Assembly: GCA_964035015.1 (NCBI GenBank)
Contig: OZ035997.1
Span: 61,503,785 to 61,567,784 of the forward strand
Length of the DNA: 64,000 bases
Direction: 5' to 3'
DNA from: Corallium rubrum
Lineage: Eukaryota; Cnidaria; Anthozoa; Scleralcyonacea; Coralliidae
In this document: positions 30,024 to 41,653 of the stretch, piece by piece
How the letters are laid out: the number at the start of each line of letters is the position of its first letter
How positions within the stretch are numbered: position 1 is the first letter of the stretch
Notes under the pieces: generated by a model
Told to the model about the DNA's origin: nothing
The model's database searches: none
The model's input: only the letters and a program-made list of their open reading frames with translations
Position numbers and translations under genes: made by a program

Positions 30024-30590
30024 TGTAATCGAGTGAAATGCCCAATATTACTTATAATATACCCAATTCTCTCCTGGCATTACCACCTCATCATATATAC
30101 AGAACTCGCGATCAAGCTCTCGGCAACGGCCTCCGTGGCTCAGTGGTCAGAGCATTGCACTAGAATCGCAGGGTCGTGGGTTCAATTCCTGCCGGAAGGC
30201 CTGTGTGGTTGCATTTTTAGCAACTGGTCCCGGTTTGGTCTTAAAATGTATATATTCTACACTCGAATTTTCCTTCACCTTAAATCCTTAGAACATGCTA
30301 TGTAATCGAGTGAAATGCCCATTGCCCAATATTACTTATAATATACCCAATTCTCTCCTGGCATTACCACCTCATCAAATATACAGAACTCGCGATCAAG
30401 CTCTCGGCAACGCCCTCCGTGGCTCAGTCGTGGGTTCAATTCCTGCCGGAAGGCCTGTGTAGTTGCATTTTTCGCAACTGGTCCCGGTTTGGTCTTAAAA
30501 TGTATATATTCTACACTCGAATTTTCCTTCACCCTAAATGCTTAGAACATGTTATATAATCGAATGAAATGCCCAATATTACTTATATTA
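30024..30590 (+). repeat. Tandem tRNA-like SINE units inserted in the Penelope-like element
   Basis: Two units, 30024-30300 (277 bp) and 30301-30554 (254 bp), and the first 35 bp of a third are nearly identical. Each contains a tRNA-derived core. In unit 1 the core is at 30128-30201, with A-box-like TGGCTCAGTGG, D-stem GCTC/GAGC and B-box GGTTCAATTCC. Unit 2 has lost most of the anticodon part. The Penelope-like reading resumes at about 30591. Confidence 0.8.
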
Positions 30591-30903
30591 TAAACCTACG
30601 GATACTCATCAGTAGTACCTCAATTTTAAATCGTGCCACCCCCCTCATGTTAAGAAGAGCATTCCGTTTAGGCGGGCGTTTAGGTTAAGACGAATTTGTG
30701 AGTCAGATGGGGTCTATGAGAGTAGAATTGAGCAATTGAAGGAGTTTTTTTTAAAGAGAGGTTAGAAACGGGATTTTATTGATGTCGAAATCAATCGGGT
30801 TGGAGGCCTTGGTCGTTCTAGCCTTTTAAAGGGAAATAAAAAGAGTGCTAGTATAAAAAGAGTGCTAGTATAAAAGGAGTGCTAGTAAAAAAGGTGTGGG
30901 GTA
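30591..30903 (+). pseudogene. Penelope-like element, post-RT segment
   Basis: KPTDTHQ, then after a stop YLNFKSCHPPHVK, then RRAFRLRRICESDG and IEQLKEFFLKRG are typical of the region between RT and endonuclease in this class. Frame changes occur near 30640. Three 17-bp repeats (AAAGAGTGCTAGTATA type) lie at 30838-30890. The element is cut at 30903 by the CACTA-like insertion and resumes at 39296. Confidence 0.78.
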
Positions 30904-30969
30904 CACTCTAAAAAAAGGTGTGTTAAATTAACATCAGGATGACATTAAAGTACATGTACACAGTCGACA

Positions 30970-32331
30970 CTTACTATAATAACTACTAATTATATACGTG
31001 GTATACAGGAGGATGATCAATACAAGCCATTTTTGGCAGTTCATTCCCAAATATTAACTGATAGCTAAAAATCCTAGACTAACCACTTAACAATGTTACA
31101 TGTATGTGGTTCTGCATCTACAATCAATCTCAAAAGTAGTTGGGACATTTGAGCTTTTCTAAATATACTCGTTCAACATCGTCTATTTTGCGATATGTAC
31201 ACAATCCCTCCCTCCCCCTCCCTTTACAATGTTGTCTAATGAAACAAATTAACAATCGGGCAAAATTCATCGTAAACATGGTATACAACATTGAACAGGG
31301 GGCCGGGGGAGTTGGAAAACCGAAAAAGGACGCAAATGTCCCAAGACTTTTGAAAATGATTGTATATCCAAAATACATCATTCAGCATTTAGGATATTAC
31401 ATGAGATATTTAGAATGTTGGTTATTTTCAAAGTGTACTTAACAACAATCCGATCAGCAATGACACAAGGGAACATCAGCAGAATCATATTGAAGGTCAA
31501 CAATCCTTTTCTTTCATTGAGAAGTTGGCTTTTGCATCACTCAATGTGTACTGGTCCGGTCCTGTAAAATGAGAATTTAAATTAGTTCAACAATTGACTA
31601 CTATTTAATTAACTCAAATATTTGAAGGTATACAACAAAACTCCAAATTTCAATTTATAAGCTAAAATTTTGATTTTGCTCAGTTGTGATTTTTGTTTGT
31701 TTAAATATTCATTCCATTTAACCCACTGATGCCTACAATAGGAATCATCTGCTGGCTGGCTCAGGCAGGAATAAGTAATTCACTTGACCCAATACCATTG
31801 CTATCAACCCTTAGAGAGTAAAACCATCTGCTGGAGAGTGAATTAATGTCAATATTAAGCTTTATAATTATGAAGTATATTTAGGGACTATCGTCCATCA
31901 TATACTGTATCACAGATGGGCTCTCAGATGTGATAATGACCTACTCCTCCAAAAGTCACATGCTCATACATTCCTCCTAACTACTGTACAAGATTGCAGT
32001 TACCGAATAAACAATTTGGACAGAAAATTCTACTTTCCTAGCGGGATTCTTGTAATTTTGAAGACAATATGAATTAGAATATAGGGATGTTCAGTAATAT
32101 ATAAGGAATATGCAGTATCTGTTATCACTAAAATTATACCAACATTATTAGTATGACATTATACCAGTTTGAGTCTTATGTTTCATCAAACCGGTCAACA
32201 TTCTAAAATATCCAGATGTGTGATCTGTGTTTTTAGCATACCCATGGTATATATACAGTATATTTAAATTACTCATTGATAATTCATGAAGAAAACGTGA
32301 CCGTGAAGTAGGTTGTATATCTGATACAAAT
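30970..32331. other. No gene seen inside the CACTA-like insertion
   Basis: AT-rich sequence with several short open stretches, none with recognisable domains. A 100-codon frame near 31140-31442 shows no family features. Confidence 0.4.
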
Positions 32332-33657
32332 CAGGGGCGGATCTATGGGTAGTGAAACCGTTCACGCGACTAAGGTAAAAATTGCGCATTTAATTAATTA
32401 AGTTAATTAATTCAAACTGCGGTCCATAGCAAAGACATTAATATTCAAAATTTGTAGTCCAGTTATCAAGTTTCATACAGCGGCAAGGCCTTCGATAAAG
32501 TAATATATGAAGTCACAGAACAGCGGTCTTCCGCGTGAGTTTTGATCGCTCTGTAGTCTGATTCCAGCCATCCGATTGGCCAATTTGCTTTTTGATCGAT
32601 CTGTGGGGAGTTCTGATCGGTTTGTGGATCAGGGTTATACAAGCTATCCAATTGGCTAATTCAAAAAATATCTGAATTCTCATTGGCTACATTTTTTGAT
32701 CGATCATATGCATCAGCCTTCAGTGTATACGGCATGATTCTATAGCCTTTCTGATCGCAGCTTGAACGCGAAGGTTCAATTTCAAGTAAAACAAATATAA
32801 AAGCGAAATAGCGAATATACTGCAATGTCTTGTAGTATTTACAAGACTGTGCAGTCCGCGTTTGAGAGAAACGATCGGCCATATCTTCAAGATGTTTACG
32901 CTGATCTGATGAAGCGAAGAGTTCTGTTGAAGAGCTGAGTGCTATCAACAACACGAGCTTCTGCCTCAGTAGAAATTTTGGTGCCGAATCTTAAATCCCG
33001 AAGTATGTTCGAGAAAGGAAAAACAAGTCTTGTACAGCCATAATGTAAATATATTCTATTTTAACTAAATTTGACTCTTATTATAATAGTTTTGGACTTG
33101 TATTAACAGAACAATCTGTGCGCCATGACCGGCTGGCATGATCATTTATGAAATTAGCATATTACTGCGGTCAAACGTTTATTAATATTAAACATTTCAC
33201 TTATATACCGCGAACCCAGCCGAACCAATATATACTGTAGTGTAGGCATTTTGCTTATGCTTTTTGTCGCCTGATATTAGTTTAAGATTTTGATTTGGAT
33301 ATCTATTATCCATATAATGTATATGGACTGTGTCAGTGTCTTGTTGACTTGTTAGACAACATGGCTTGGTGTAATACGATCTCTAGTATTTAAATAAATT
33401 GATTTAAAACCAGTTTTCTCTTTTTTGGCCTTCCAAAGGCTGTCCATGTTGGAATCACAAGTTTGCCGTGTGGTGATATTGGGCGAAACAGTAATTTTTG
33501 CACCTCACGTTTTATTTACCAAAAATCCCAAAAAAGATCTAGTGTGGGTATTAATAACTCATCATACCCCCCGGAAAAATTTCCGTACCCCCTCCCCCCC
33601 GAATGTTCACAAACGAACATTTTGACTAACGTACGAAAAATCCTCGATCCGCCCCTG
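32332..33657. mobile_element. Non-autonomous hAT-like element
   Basis: Termini CAGGGGCGGATC and GATCCGCCCCTG are inverted. GATACAAA lies next to both ends (32323-32330, with one extra T, and 33658-33665), consistent with an 8-bp target duplication. The 1.3-kb interior includes short open frames (32466-32651, 32661-32954, minus) without recognised domains, perhaps remnants. Confidence 0.75.
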
Positions 33658-33785
33658 GATACAAACCACACGTGGTTGTATCATTTGATACAACCACTAG
33701 TGGTTGTATATCAGGTCTATCTCAGCTCTAAAACATTGAAATTGAGCTTTTTCTGAATTAATCTGAACAACTATTACTCATATTA

Positions 33786-33972
33786 GGTCATTCCAGAAAC
33801 GATCCATACCTCCCCCACAGAGGAAATTTGTGCCATCCGGGGAGGGGAGGGGAGGGGAGTGGGGTAAATCTACTTCTGATAATAGTAAAATGTACTAGGA
33901 CATCCGAAGGGGGGAGGGGGTCAACTTCACATTTCCTCCGTGAGGGAGGTGTGGATGTTTTCTGGAATGACC
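33786..33972. mobile_element. Small MITE with GGTCATTCCAGAAA termini
   Basis: The ends GGTCATTCCAGAAA and TTTTCTGGAATGACC are inverted, and pairing extends through the ACCTCCC/GGGAGGT region (about 25-30 bp). The interior has a G-rich tract. The target duplication is not clear; ATTA is a possibility. Confidence 0.75.
33839..33864 (+). other. G-quadruplex-forming tract
   Basis: Five runs of four G are separated by one to three bases (GGGGAGGGGAGGGG, then AGGGG, then AGTGGGG). This meets the standard G4 pattern. It lies inside the small MITE. Confidence 0.8.
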
Positions 33973-34055
33973 CATTAACATCAAATACTCAGAGTATTTT
34001 AAGCTATTTACAATATTCATGTCCGTGTTGTATTGGATACGAGCTTGTATATCCA

Positions 34056-34058
<3 letters not shown>

Positions 34059-34101
<43 letters not shown>
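34059..34101. repeat. (AT)n microsatellite
   Basis: Uninterrupted AT dinucleotides of about 43 bp. Confidence 0.95.
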
Positions 34102-34106
<5 letters not shown>

Positions 34107-34332
34107 GAAATTCATTACTAATTCATGAGTTTTGCAGCCAATCCAATTTCAGAAATTACGTCACATGTTACCCCTGTAAACCCCATACAAACTAAAACCA
34201 ATGATGCTAATTAGTTACAACCACTAGTGGATATATACTCTTCTGATACAACCACTAGTGCTTGTAACTAATTAGCAAATTAGCATCTCAATATCCCAAA
34301 GGGATTTTTACTATTTATTCATTTCACAAGTT

Positions 34333-34432
34333 GTTTACAACACTCGCGTCCTTGTTGTATTACATATACAATCACTCGCCTTCGGCTCGTGATTGTATAT
34401 TCAATACAACACGGCCGCTCGTGTTGTAAACA
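34333..34432. repeat. Nested hairpin repeat
   Basis: The outer arms GTTTACAACACTCG and its complement near 34418-34432 enclose a second hairpin (ATACAATCAC, CTCGCCTTCGGCTCG, GTGATTGTAT). Just upstream, ACAACCACTAGTGG-type palindromes occur at 33661-33712 and 34217-34262. The whole looks like a MITE family. Confidence 0.65.
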
Positions 34433-34433
34433 T

Positions 34434-34435
<2 letters not shown>

Positions 34436-34471
<36 letters not shown>
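34436..34471. repeat. (AT)n microsatellite
   Basis: About 36 bp of alternating A and T directly after the hairpin repeat. Confidence 0.95.
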
Positions 34472-34473
<2 letters not shown>

Positions 34474-34639
34474 TGTGTTAAAAATCTCAGTATACAGCAT
34501 CAGTGTCGCTTTAAAAAAGACATACAGTTAGACCAATATATAAAACCTACTAATAGCATTTTAATATATCAACATGCCTATTGGAATAGATCATTATGCC
34601 ATTAGTCAAGAAATAAATTACTACACACATATCTCACAC

Positions 34640-34950
34640 AAATCTCACAGCTTGTCAACAGGATGTATTCGCAACAGGCTGGTTGCAAGGCTGTTAACAG
34701 GTTGTAATAATGCTGTTAGCATCAGCCTGTTAACAACTTGTCAAATGCTGAACGGTAATAGGTTGTTGGAACAACTTGTTATCAGTGTTGGAGTCATCAA
34801 CCTTGTTACAAGTTGTTAACAACCTGTAACAGATATGTTAACAGACTTAGAACAACCAGTGCAAACACATCACAGTGACAGCCTGTTGAACAGCCTTGTA
34901 ACAACTTGCTTGCAGGCATGTAACAACTTGTATGTTTTTACGTGTGTAGT
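34640..34950. repeat. Degenerate ACAACTTGTT/ACAGGTTGT repeat cluster
   Basis: Many copies, in both orientations, of a roughly 10-bp phrase (AACAACTTGT, AACAGGTTGT, AACAGCCTTG) at irregular spacing. No protein is encoded. Confidence 0.7.
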
Positions 34951-35081
34951 ATATGAATTAAGCTTATTTAAGGATTTTACTTACAAACATAGACAGCAAG
35001 TTGAATGGTTGAACACAACTGAACATGGTAACTCTACCCTATGGACTAGAAAACAAGAGAAAATAATATATGAATGAATAA

Positions 35082-35322
35082 GCAAACAAACAAACAAACA
35101 AACAAACAAACAAACAAACAAACAAACAAACAAACAAACAAACAAACAAACAAACAAACAAACAAACAAACAAACAAACAAACAAACAAACAAACAAACA
35201 AACAAACAAACAAACAAACAAACAAACAAACAAACAAACAAACAAACAAACAAACAAACAAACAAACAAACAAACAAACAAACAAACAAACAAACAAACA
35301 AACAAACAAACAAACAAACAAA
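35082..35322. repeat. (CAAA)n microsatellite, about 60 units
   Basis: An almost perfect tetranucleotide array; the apparent Lys-Gln-Thr-Asn and Val-Cys-Leu-Phe frames are artefacts. Confidence 0.98.
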
Positions 35323-35345
35323 AAACAAGCAAGCAAGCAAGCAAA

Positions 35346-35347
35346 CA

Positions 35348-35439
<92 letters not shown>
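35346..35439. repeat. (ACGC)n microsatellite, about 23 units
   Basis: It follows the (CAAA)n array after a short AAGC transition. It is CpG-containing within AT-rich DNA. Confidence 0.97.
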
Positions 35440-36364
35440 CTTGACCACTTTCCAAAGCAATGTTTTATTCCAAAATAATAAAGCAGTGGCTGAGGGAAAA
35501 CTTGTGTCGCGACCTAACTTAATAGCACCAGAAACTGATAGCAAAAACAAACAATAATTAAAGACGCTTATATCAAGGTGCCTATTAAACTGTTTTAATA
35601 ATATAATTCCTCATGTTCCAAATATAATGTTGAACCTCAAAGAAAAACATCAGAACAGAAAAAAACGTGGGTAACAGCCTGAAAACTATAGGTATAAGAG
35701 AGGAAAAACTAACCAGGGAAGAACTATAACTTAATGCAAAGTTTTACTCGAACCATGGAAAAAAACGCCTGGGAAAATGTATATTATTTGACAAGATTTT
35801 TGCTGTTTTAACTGAGTTTAATTAATACTGAAAAGGTTTCGGATATATACCGACTCTAATCAGCTAAAGAAACGGCTGGTAAGTTAAATACGAATCACTG
35901 CTTACCGTTAAATTTTCTTTTGGCTCTTCTCAGATGCTGCAAACACTGCCATGCGCGGGCTACGGCGTTTGGTTTCCGTGTTGTTTTTTTCCGTTCGGTT
36001 CTTAGCAAAAAGCAATCAATTCTCTTCAAAATGTGAAAAGCTGTTTATGATGTTGTTCCTTTCAATTCACTGTTCTCTCTCGAGCCAAGATATACCAGTG
36101 CATATAGTCTTTTGCTGGCTTTGAACAAACACACGAAGAAACATCTTTTTGCTTTTTTCAGTCACATTTGGCGGCATCTTTTCCGATCTTTATCGCAATT
36201 TTTCATGCTTTTTCAATGGTTTCTAGTCGTGTTTAATATTGTTTGGTTCATCCCACTGCAACATCTCTTCTTGGCTTTCCTTTTTCGGTCATTTGTAAAC
36301 CAATTTTTCTGACAAAGATTTTGTTTCGCTTGAGCCGCGAAAGTTGGCGATTTGATGGATATAT
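35440..36364. other. No gene seen
   Basis: Only short frames without features are present between the two long microsatellites. Confidence 0.45.
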
Positions 36365-36567
36365 ATATACATACATACATACATACATACATACATACAT
36401 ACATACATACATACATACATACATACATACATACATACATACATACATACATACATACATACATACATACATACATACATACATACATACATACATACAT
36501 ACATACATACATACATACATACATACATACATACATACATACATACATACATACATACATACATACA
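36365..36567. repeat. (ACAT)n microsatellite, about 50 units
   Basis: An uninterrupted tetranucleotide array. It gives spurious Tyr-Ile-His-Thr and Met-Tyr-Val-Cys frames on the two strands. Confidence 0.98.
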
Positions 36568-36802
36568 AACATCTCGCAGAATTTCTTTCCCACTCGCGTG
36601 TAATTTCACATGTAAGTGGACTCCACGCGTGTCGAGATTAGCACCCTCACCGGGCTCCGGGCCTTCAGCCCGTCGCCCGGCTCGGGGATAAAATGGTTTG
36701 TATTGGACAATCAAACAGGAAATTTGACAACGAGAGCCAGAGAAAATTTCACATGACAATTAGTAGGACATTAGAAAACAAACGATAAATACTGAATCTC
36801 TT

Positions 36803-38370
36803 TACCCAACCTCGTACCCAGGGCCTTATCTCCGCTGCTCCGCCCACCGCTGCGAAAAGTCCCTGGTCTGGGCTGGTCACCTGTATCCCATATTCTGGGA
36901 TATTTTTCAACTTTGTCGTTAGGGAGGGGTTAGAGAACTTAGGATTTGTCATCATTGTACGCGGAGACTATCGAGACTGGAGGCAAGTCGCAAGAGAATC
37001 TGCCGACGATAATATAATATACCGACGAAAAAACCTTGGCAAAACACTTGGTTAAAGACCCTCAGACACTTCGCTGTTCGATAAGGCCAAGAAACGGCAA
37101 CGCGCTTCGCAACAGTGCAGCAACATTTTACTGAAAAGTTGTCAGTGATTGTGAATATTTTTCCTATATCTTTCTGAACTTCCGAAGAACAGAGAATTTG
37201 AGGGGATTCTCTTCCTCGAAATGAATGTTTACTTCATCAGTTACGACGCCAAGGCCCAAGCTGTTACGTCTGTCGCCTGCCGTTTGCCAAAAGAGAGGAT
37301 TTGGAATGTCATCATTATTGTGAATAAATATATGGAAATCTGAAAGTCCTTGTGATTTAACATCGCCAAGATCGCCAAAACTCGACCTATAGCTTTCAAC
37401 AAAAAAGCTAAGGTTAGTGACATATTTTATTATTGTTTTAAAAGTGGTTTAAATTTGTAACGCAACAGTCATGTGAATGCAGCGGAAGCAAATAATAATA
37501 CCGCGTGCAATCATGATCAGAGCTGAAAATCGATTCCTCTTTGGGAAGTGATGCCGTCATGCTGATCAAGAAAACACTGACCTTTCAACAACGTATTAAT
37601 GTCTCTATCAATTCCCCTTTGACTAAAAAACCCCCAAGGTTTTTAATATGAATCGAACTCACTACTAATGAACTTATTGTTGAACGTTGTTGATATTGCG
37701 TTGTTCTTTTATACATTTGTTGTTTTAAGAATAGATATAATTGCGCCGTGAGTGCATAAAGCAGTCTGAATAATAAAAAAGTGCTCAACATGTTATCAAA
37801 AATCATTAAATGTTGAATATTATAGCAATCACATAACTACGGAGTATCGAACAATATTTAGTATACTGTTTACTTCATAAATATACATCAAAGCCCAAGG
37901 TGTCAGTACATTTCAATTGAAACTTTGCTCTAGTCACTTTAACACATTCTTCTATTCCTTATAATACCTAATGTGTTCGTAATTTACAAACACTCTCATT
38001 GTTATTTAGGTGTAATTTCGTCTGGTTGTTAATTCTGCAACTACAACAACTCTAGAATGCAAAAAAGGCGCAACAAACATTTTTCTTTGAAAACGGTTTT
38101 AAAACCAAGAGGGTTTGGTGAAGCAAACTTCAAATAACACATTGGAAGGTGCTATATATAAATCAACCAATAAAAGAAATTAACATTTCAAACATTGTCT
38201 CTGTGTGATTATTCCGAGGTCTTCTTAGTTCCTACAAAAGTACAAATGCTACTAGCCCACTCCCAGTAAGTCTACGTGACACTTGACCAGCCCAGACCAG
38301 GGTCTTTTCGCAGCGCTGGGCGGGGGCGGGGGGGAGCGGAGATAAGACCCTGGGTACGAGGTTGCTCTTT
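36803..38370. repeat. Inverted repeat pair (~80-bp arms) around 1.4 kb
   Basis: The arm at about 36803-36881 (ACCTCGTACCCAGGG, then TCTCCGCT) is the reverse complement of about 38285-38370 (AGCGGAGATAAGACCCTGGG, then TACGAGGT), with small gaps. The interior contains no recognised gene. It may be two copies of one dispersed repeat in opposite orientation or the ends of one element. A G/C hairpin (CCGGGC, GCCCGG) lies nearby at 36650-36685. Confidence 0.7.
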
Positions 38371-38854
38371 ACCTTGCTCGTAGCCTCGTGTGCGAGAGAA
38401 GCTTCTAGGACTTTCTTGGTTCAACTCGATTTCCACGGCTTTTAGTTAAATCTTTCCGTAGAAGAACATGTAACTTCGGTGAAGACTGTCTTCCTGATCT
38501 CTTCGCAAACAAAATGTCTTTTATTTCCAAGGGTTTATGTAGCTTGAATCTCAAAACACGTTTGAAATTCATTTGTGAATTGTGATGGTGGCCGCGCTGA
38601 GATGGGATAACGTGTCAATTCGCGCTCGCTAGCTGCGCAGAGCATGCGCGGTGTCGTGGCTGCATGCACCTATGCAATTCTGTTTCGAAATTACACACAT
38701 ATTGATTTGGAATTGAATTGATTCTTAAAGTTTTAAAGGTAGGGATATTTAAGCTAAAAATGTTGAATTATATTTAAAACATGTTTTTCCAAAGCGTTTG
38801 TTATTACTACCGAAAGTATTCTATTTGAAGAGTGAATTATTTCAAAAGATGTGC
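38371..38854. other. No gene seen
   Basis: Spacer inside the CACTA-like insertion, before its subterminal repeats. Confidence 0.4.
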
Positions 38855-39295
38855 AATGATTTTCGAAAGGTGTGTCACTCAAAAGGTGTCTTATTCTTAA
38901 AAAGGTGTGTTATTGCGAAAGGTGTGTTTTTTGAAAGGCGTGATTTTTATAAGATGTGTTAGTCAAATGGTGTGTTATTCTTAAGAAGGTGTGTTATTGT
39001 GAAAGGTGTGTTTTTTATAAGATGTGTTAATGAAAAGGTGTGTTATTCTTAAGAAGGTGTGTTAGTGTAAAAGGTGTGTTTTTCGCAAAGGTGTGTTTTC
39101 GACCCAAGGTGTGTTAAAAATAACACACCTTAGTTTAGTCAAAAGTGTTATTAGAAGGTGTGTTACAAAACACACCCAAGTGTGTAAATCAGCACACCAA
39201 GGTGTGTAAATTAACACATGTGTGTTACAATAATACATCTTGGTGTGTTCATTTACACACCTAGGTGTGTTATTTAACACATCTTTTTTAGAGTG
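38855..39295. repeat. Subterminal GGTGTGTT repeats of the CACTA-like element
   Basis: More than twenty copies of AAGGTGTGTTA or close variants are present. The first part is direct (AAGAAGGTGTGTTATTGTG units), and after about 39105 the copies alternate in orientation so that they form palindromes with TAACACACC. Arrays like this bind the transposase in CACTA elements. Confidence 0.8.
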
Positions 39296-40205
39296 TAATA
39301 GGTTAGTAGTGATTTCGGACTTTCACCCGTCCATGGGGTCCTGCGGGAGTTACAGGTTTTAACGGATATGTCGCCTATTCTTAAGAAAATATTGCTAGAA
39401 GTTCCAATGTTAAGCTTTAGAAGACCAAAGAATCTTAAAGATAATCTAGTAAGAGCGAAAATACAACATATAGAAGAAAAAGTTAAGGGAATGTTTTGCT
39501 GTGGAAAGACAAGATGTCAAGTTTGTAAATTTGTTAAATTGGGTTCTACCTTTATGTGTAATGTAGATAAGAAGTCGTTTCACATCAATCATTCCTTTGA
39601 TTGAATGATTGTGACTCGAGCGGTGATTTATTTAATTGAATGCAAAAAATGTAATCAGCAATATATGTGGGTAGTACCATCACATCATTTAGAAAGCGGT
39701 TTAAAATCATAAAAGTTCATTGAGTAGGTTTGGTAAGGGCCAGAGGGGGATGTGTGGAGAACATCTTTTTGCTCATTTTTGGAAAGAGGGTCATAGGGGT
39801 TTGGATGATGTGATGGTACAGGTTATAGATGTCACAGATGTAAGAGATCCGACTTGTAGAGGAGCTTTTTGGATTGGAAAATTGAACAGCAATATACCGC
39901 TGGGAAGAACATCTTTATGCTCATTTTTGGAAAGAGGGTCATAGGGGTTTGGATGATGTGATGGTACAGGTTATAAATGATACAGATGTAAGAGATCCGA
40001 CTTGTTGAGAAGCTTTTTGGATTGGAAAATTGAACAACAATATACCGCTGGGACTTACGCTTTAGAAATTGAATGAATAATTAATTGTATGGTAATCTTA
40101 CAGTAGGTAGTATAAGGGAACTCTAATTTGTGACTCGAATTATGCTTTGAAGAAGGGGAAGTGCCCCGAAAAGTACGTAATGTACAAGAAATAAAGTTAT
40201 ACAAT
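39296..40205 (+). pseudogene. Penelope-like element, GIY-YIG endonuclease part
   Basis: This continues the element cut at 30903. FRRPKNLKDNLVRAKIQH, a CxxC pattern (FCCGKTRCQVCKFV) and FHINHSFD are followed, in other frames, by VIYLIECKKCNQQY (the GIY-YIG core), GSTITSFRKRF and GKGQRGMCGEHL. Several stops and frameshifts are present (for example at 39603 and near 39720). A 148-bp block (39759-39906) is tandemly duplicated at 39907-40054. The tail ends in AATAAAGTTATACAATACAAT repeats at about 40190-40213. Confidence 0.85.
39759..40054. repeat. 148-bp tandem duplication
   Basis: Two adjacent copies (39759-39906, 39907-40054) differ at only a handful of positions, so the duplication is younger than the decay of the surrounding element. 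Confidence 0.9.
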
Positions 40206-40267
40206 ACAATACAATATTTAATTGACCACTCCCCATAAGGGCTTTTCAGGGCTTTTATCTTTTGATG

Positions 40268-40421
<154 letters not shown>

Positions 40422-40444
40422 GATATTCACTTAAAACTGAATAT

Positions 40445-40800
40445 AATGTTCGGGCAATAGTGGAATCCGTTAGTTCATCGAACTGTTTGCTGACGCATGT
40501 GCATAGCCCCACACATGTTTCGATAACTCCGTTTCGTTTGAGTACGTCGCGTCTTTAAGGCGGTTTTCCACTAGGCGACATTTGTCGACCGACTCGTCAT
40601 TTTTCTTTTGTCTTGGCTAATTAGTTCCACTCGAGAGCTTGCGAGACAAAAGAAAATGTCGCCTCACGCGACATTTTTCGCCTAGTGGAAAACCGCCTTA
40701 AAAGGACATCTGATAGTTTCTAAAACGTTCTTTGAAACTATTGGCAGTCATGCCGATGTATACGTATCTAACAAATATCCGCTCTATATACGCAATAAAA
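40445..40800 (-). pseudogene. Penelope-like GIY-YIG fragment interrupted by a MITE
   Basis: Read leftward, RYVYIGMTANSFKERFRN lies at about 40710-40770. After the MITE at 40559-40697 the same domain continues as ATYSNETELSKHVW at about 40480-40545. The order and spacing match the endonuclease at 12283-12813. No other part of the element is present here. Confidence 0.8.
40559..40697. mobile_element. 139-bp TTAA-flanked MITE
   Basis: TTAA at 40555-40558 and 40698-40701 flank terminal repeats GGCGGTTTTCCACTAGGCGA and the inverse. It is inserted within a Penelope-like endonuclease fragment. Confidence 0.9.
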
Positions 40801-40827
40801 TCTGGTTTACCTGGTTTATGTATAAAT

Positions 40828-40920
<93 letters not shown>
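40828..40920. repeat. (TA)n followed by (GT)n microsatellites
   Basis: AT dinucleotides run to about 40880, then GT dinucleotides to 40920. Confidence 0.95.
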
Positions 40921-40922
<2 letters not shown>

Positions 40923-41088
40923 ATTTACCTCTTGCGTCGAGAGAGCGTAAAGGTAAGAGAGAGAATGTATGCTAGTAATAGGTCAAGATCTATCCTAATT
41001 ACGCCGTTAAGATATTTTTGGCTCTCAGGAGATAATCATCGCGCGTAACTTGCGACCTGTCGAGCAGTCGAGAATGACATTATAAATG

Positions 41089-41550
41089 TTTTTAGCATAT
41101 ACCTCGCAGGTGAATAGTGCTTTTCAAGCAATCTGATTGGTTCTTCTGGTTCGGGATATCCTGCACTATTCACCTACGGGCAAAACAAAATGGCGGACAG
41201 TTTTGCTTTATTTACCGAAGCAGGAGATTTTGTTGATAAACAAGGCTGATGTTGTAGATTAACGAGAAAAGTCAACAAAATTAAGTAGAAGTGTGTCCAC
41301 AGGTATGTTTCTTTACAATTTTCTAGCCACTAATATATTCAAAAGTTGTAAAAACTGTTTTGTCGACAAATATCAAGTAGGCCAAGTGCCGTTAATAGTG
41401 CACAAGTTGCTAGCGGCCGTGTCTTGTATAAAATCCCGAAAAATATAAGAATGTGAAACATGTTATTTCATTTATGAGGTATATGCTAAAACAATTATTC
41501 ACCTCAGTGTCGGTGAATAGTGTGGATATTCACCCCCACTTCGGTGAATA
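41089..41550. repeat. MITE-like inverted repeat with TTTTAGCATATACCTC ends
   Basis: TTTTAGCATATACCTC at about 41089-41106 has its reverse complement at 41474-41491. Directly beyond, AACAATTATTCACC and its inverse form another hairpin up to about 41550. The phrase GGTGAATAGTG recurs in both orientations. No coding is seen. Confidence 0.7.
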
Positions 41551-41653
41551 ATTGTTAAATATTTAATCTATAATGTCTGTAATGCTATTTAATAAAAATA
41601 CAGATCAAAGTGTTTCAGAAAGGATAAAACTCTTTCTTGGTCATATGTACGAG

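Larger units (their letters stand above)
30904..39295. mobile_element. 8.4-kb CACTA-like insertion with TA target duplication
   Basis: The left end is CACTCTAAAAAAAGGTGTG and the right end, read leftward, CACTCTAAAAAAGATGTGTT, both followed by TTAAAT-rich palindromic phrases. TA flanks each side (30902-30903, 39296-39297). The Penelope-like host sequence stops at 30903 and continues at 39296. The right 440 bp hold many GGTGTGTTA-type subterminal repeats, as in CACTA elements. No transposase is seen; the interior is filled with other repeats. The class is inferred from the CACT termini and 2-bp duplication. Confidence 0.8.

Noticed and set aside
30128-30201. Possible functional tRNA gene
   Set aside because: A- and B-box elements and the D-stem are present, but the acceptor stem needs a bulge and the anticodon stem has mismatches. 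The unit is tandemly repeated with a damaged second copy, so a SINE fits better.
35046-35550. Long frames rich in Lys-Gln-Thr-Asn, Val-Cys-Leu-Phe and Arg-Ala-Cys-Val
   Set aside because: They are direct readings of (CAAA)n and (ACGC)n tetranucleotide arrays in several frames at once; there is no non-repetitive coding sequence.
36213-36641. Long frames of Tyr-Ile-His-Thr or Met-Tyr-Val-Cys
   Set aside because: They arise from the (ACAT)n array on both strands.
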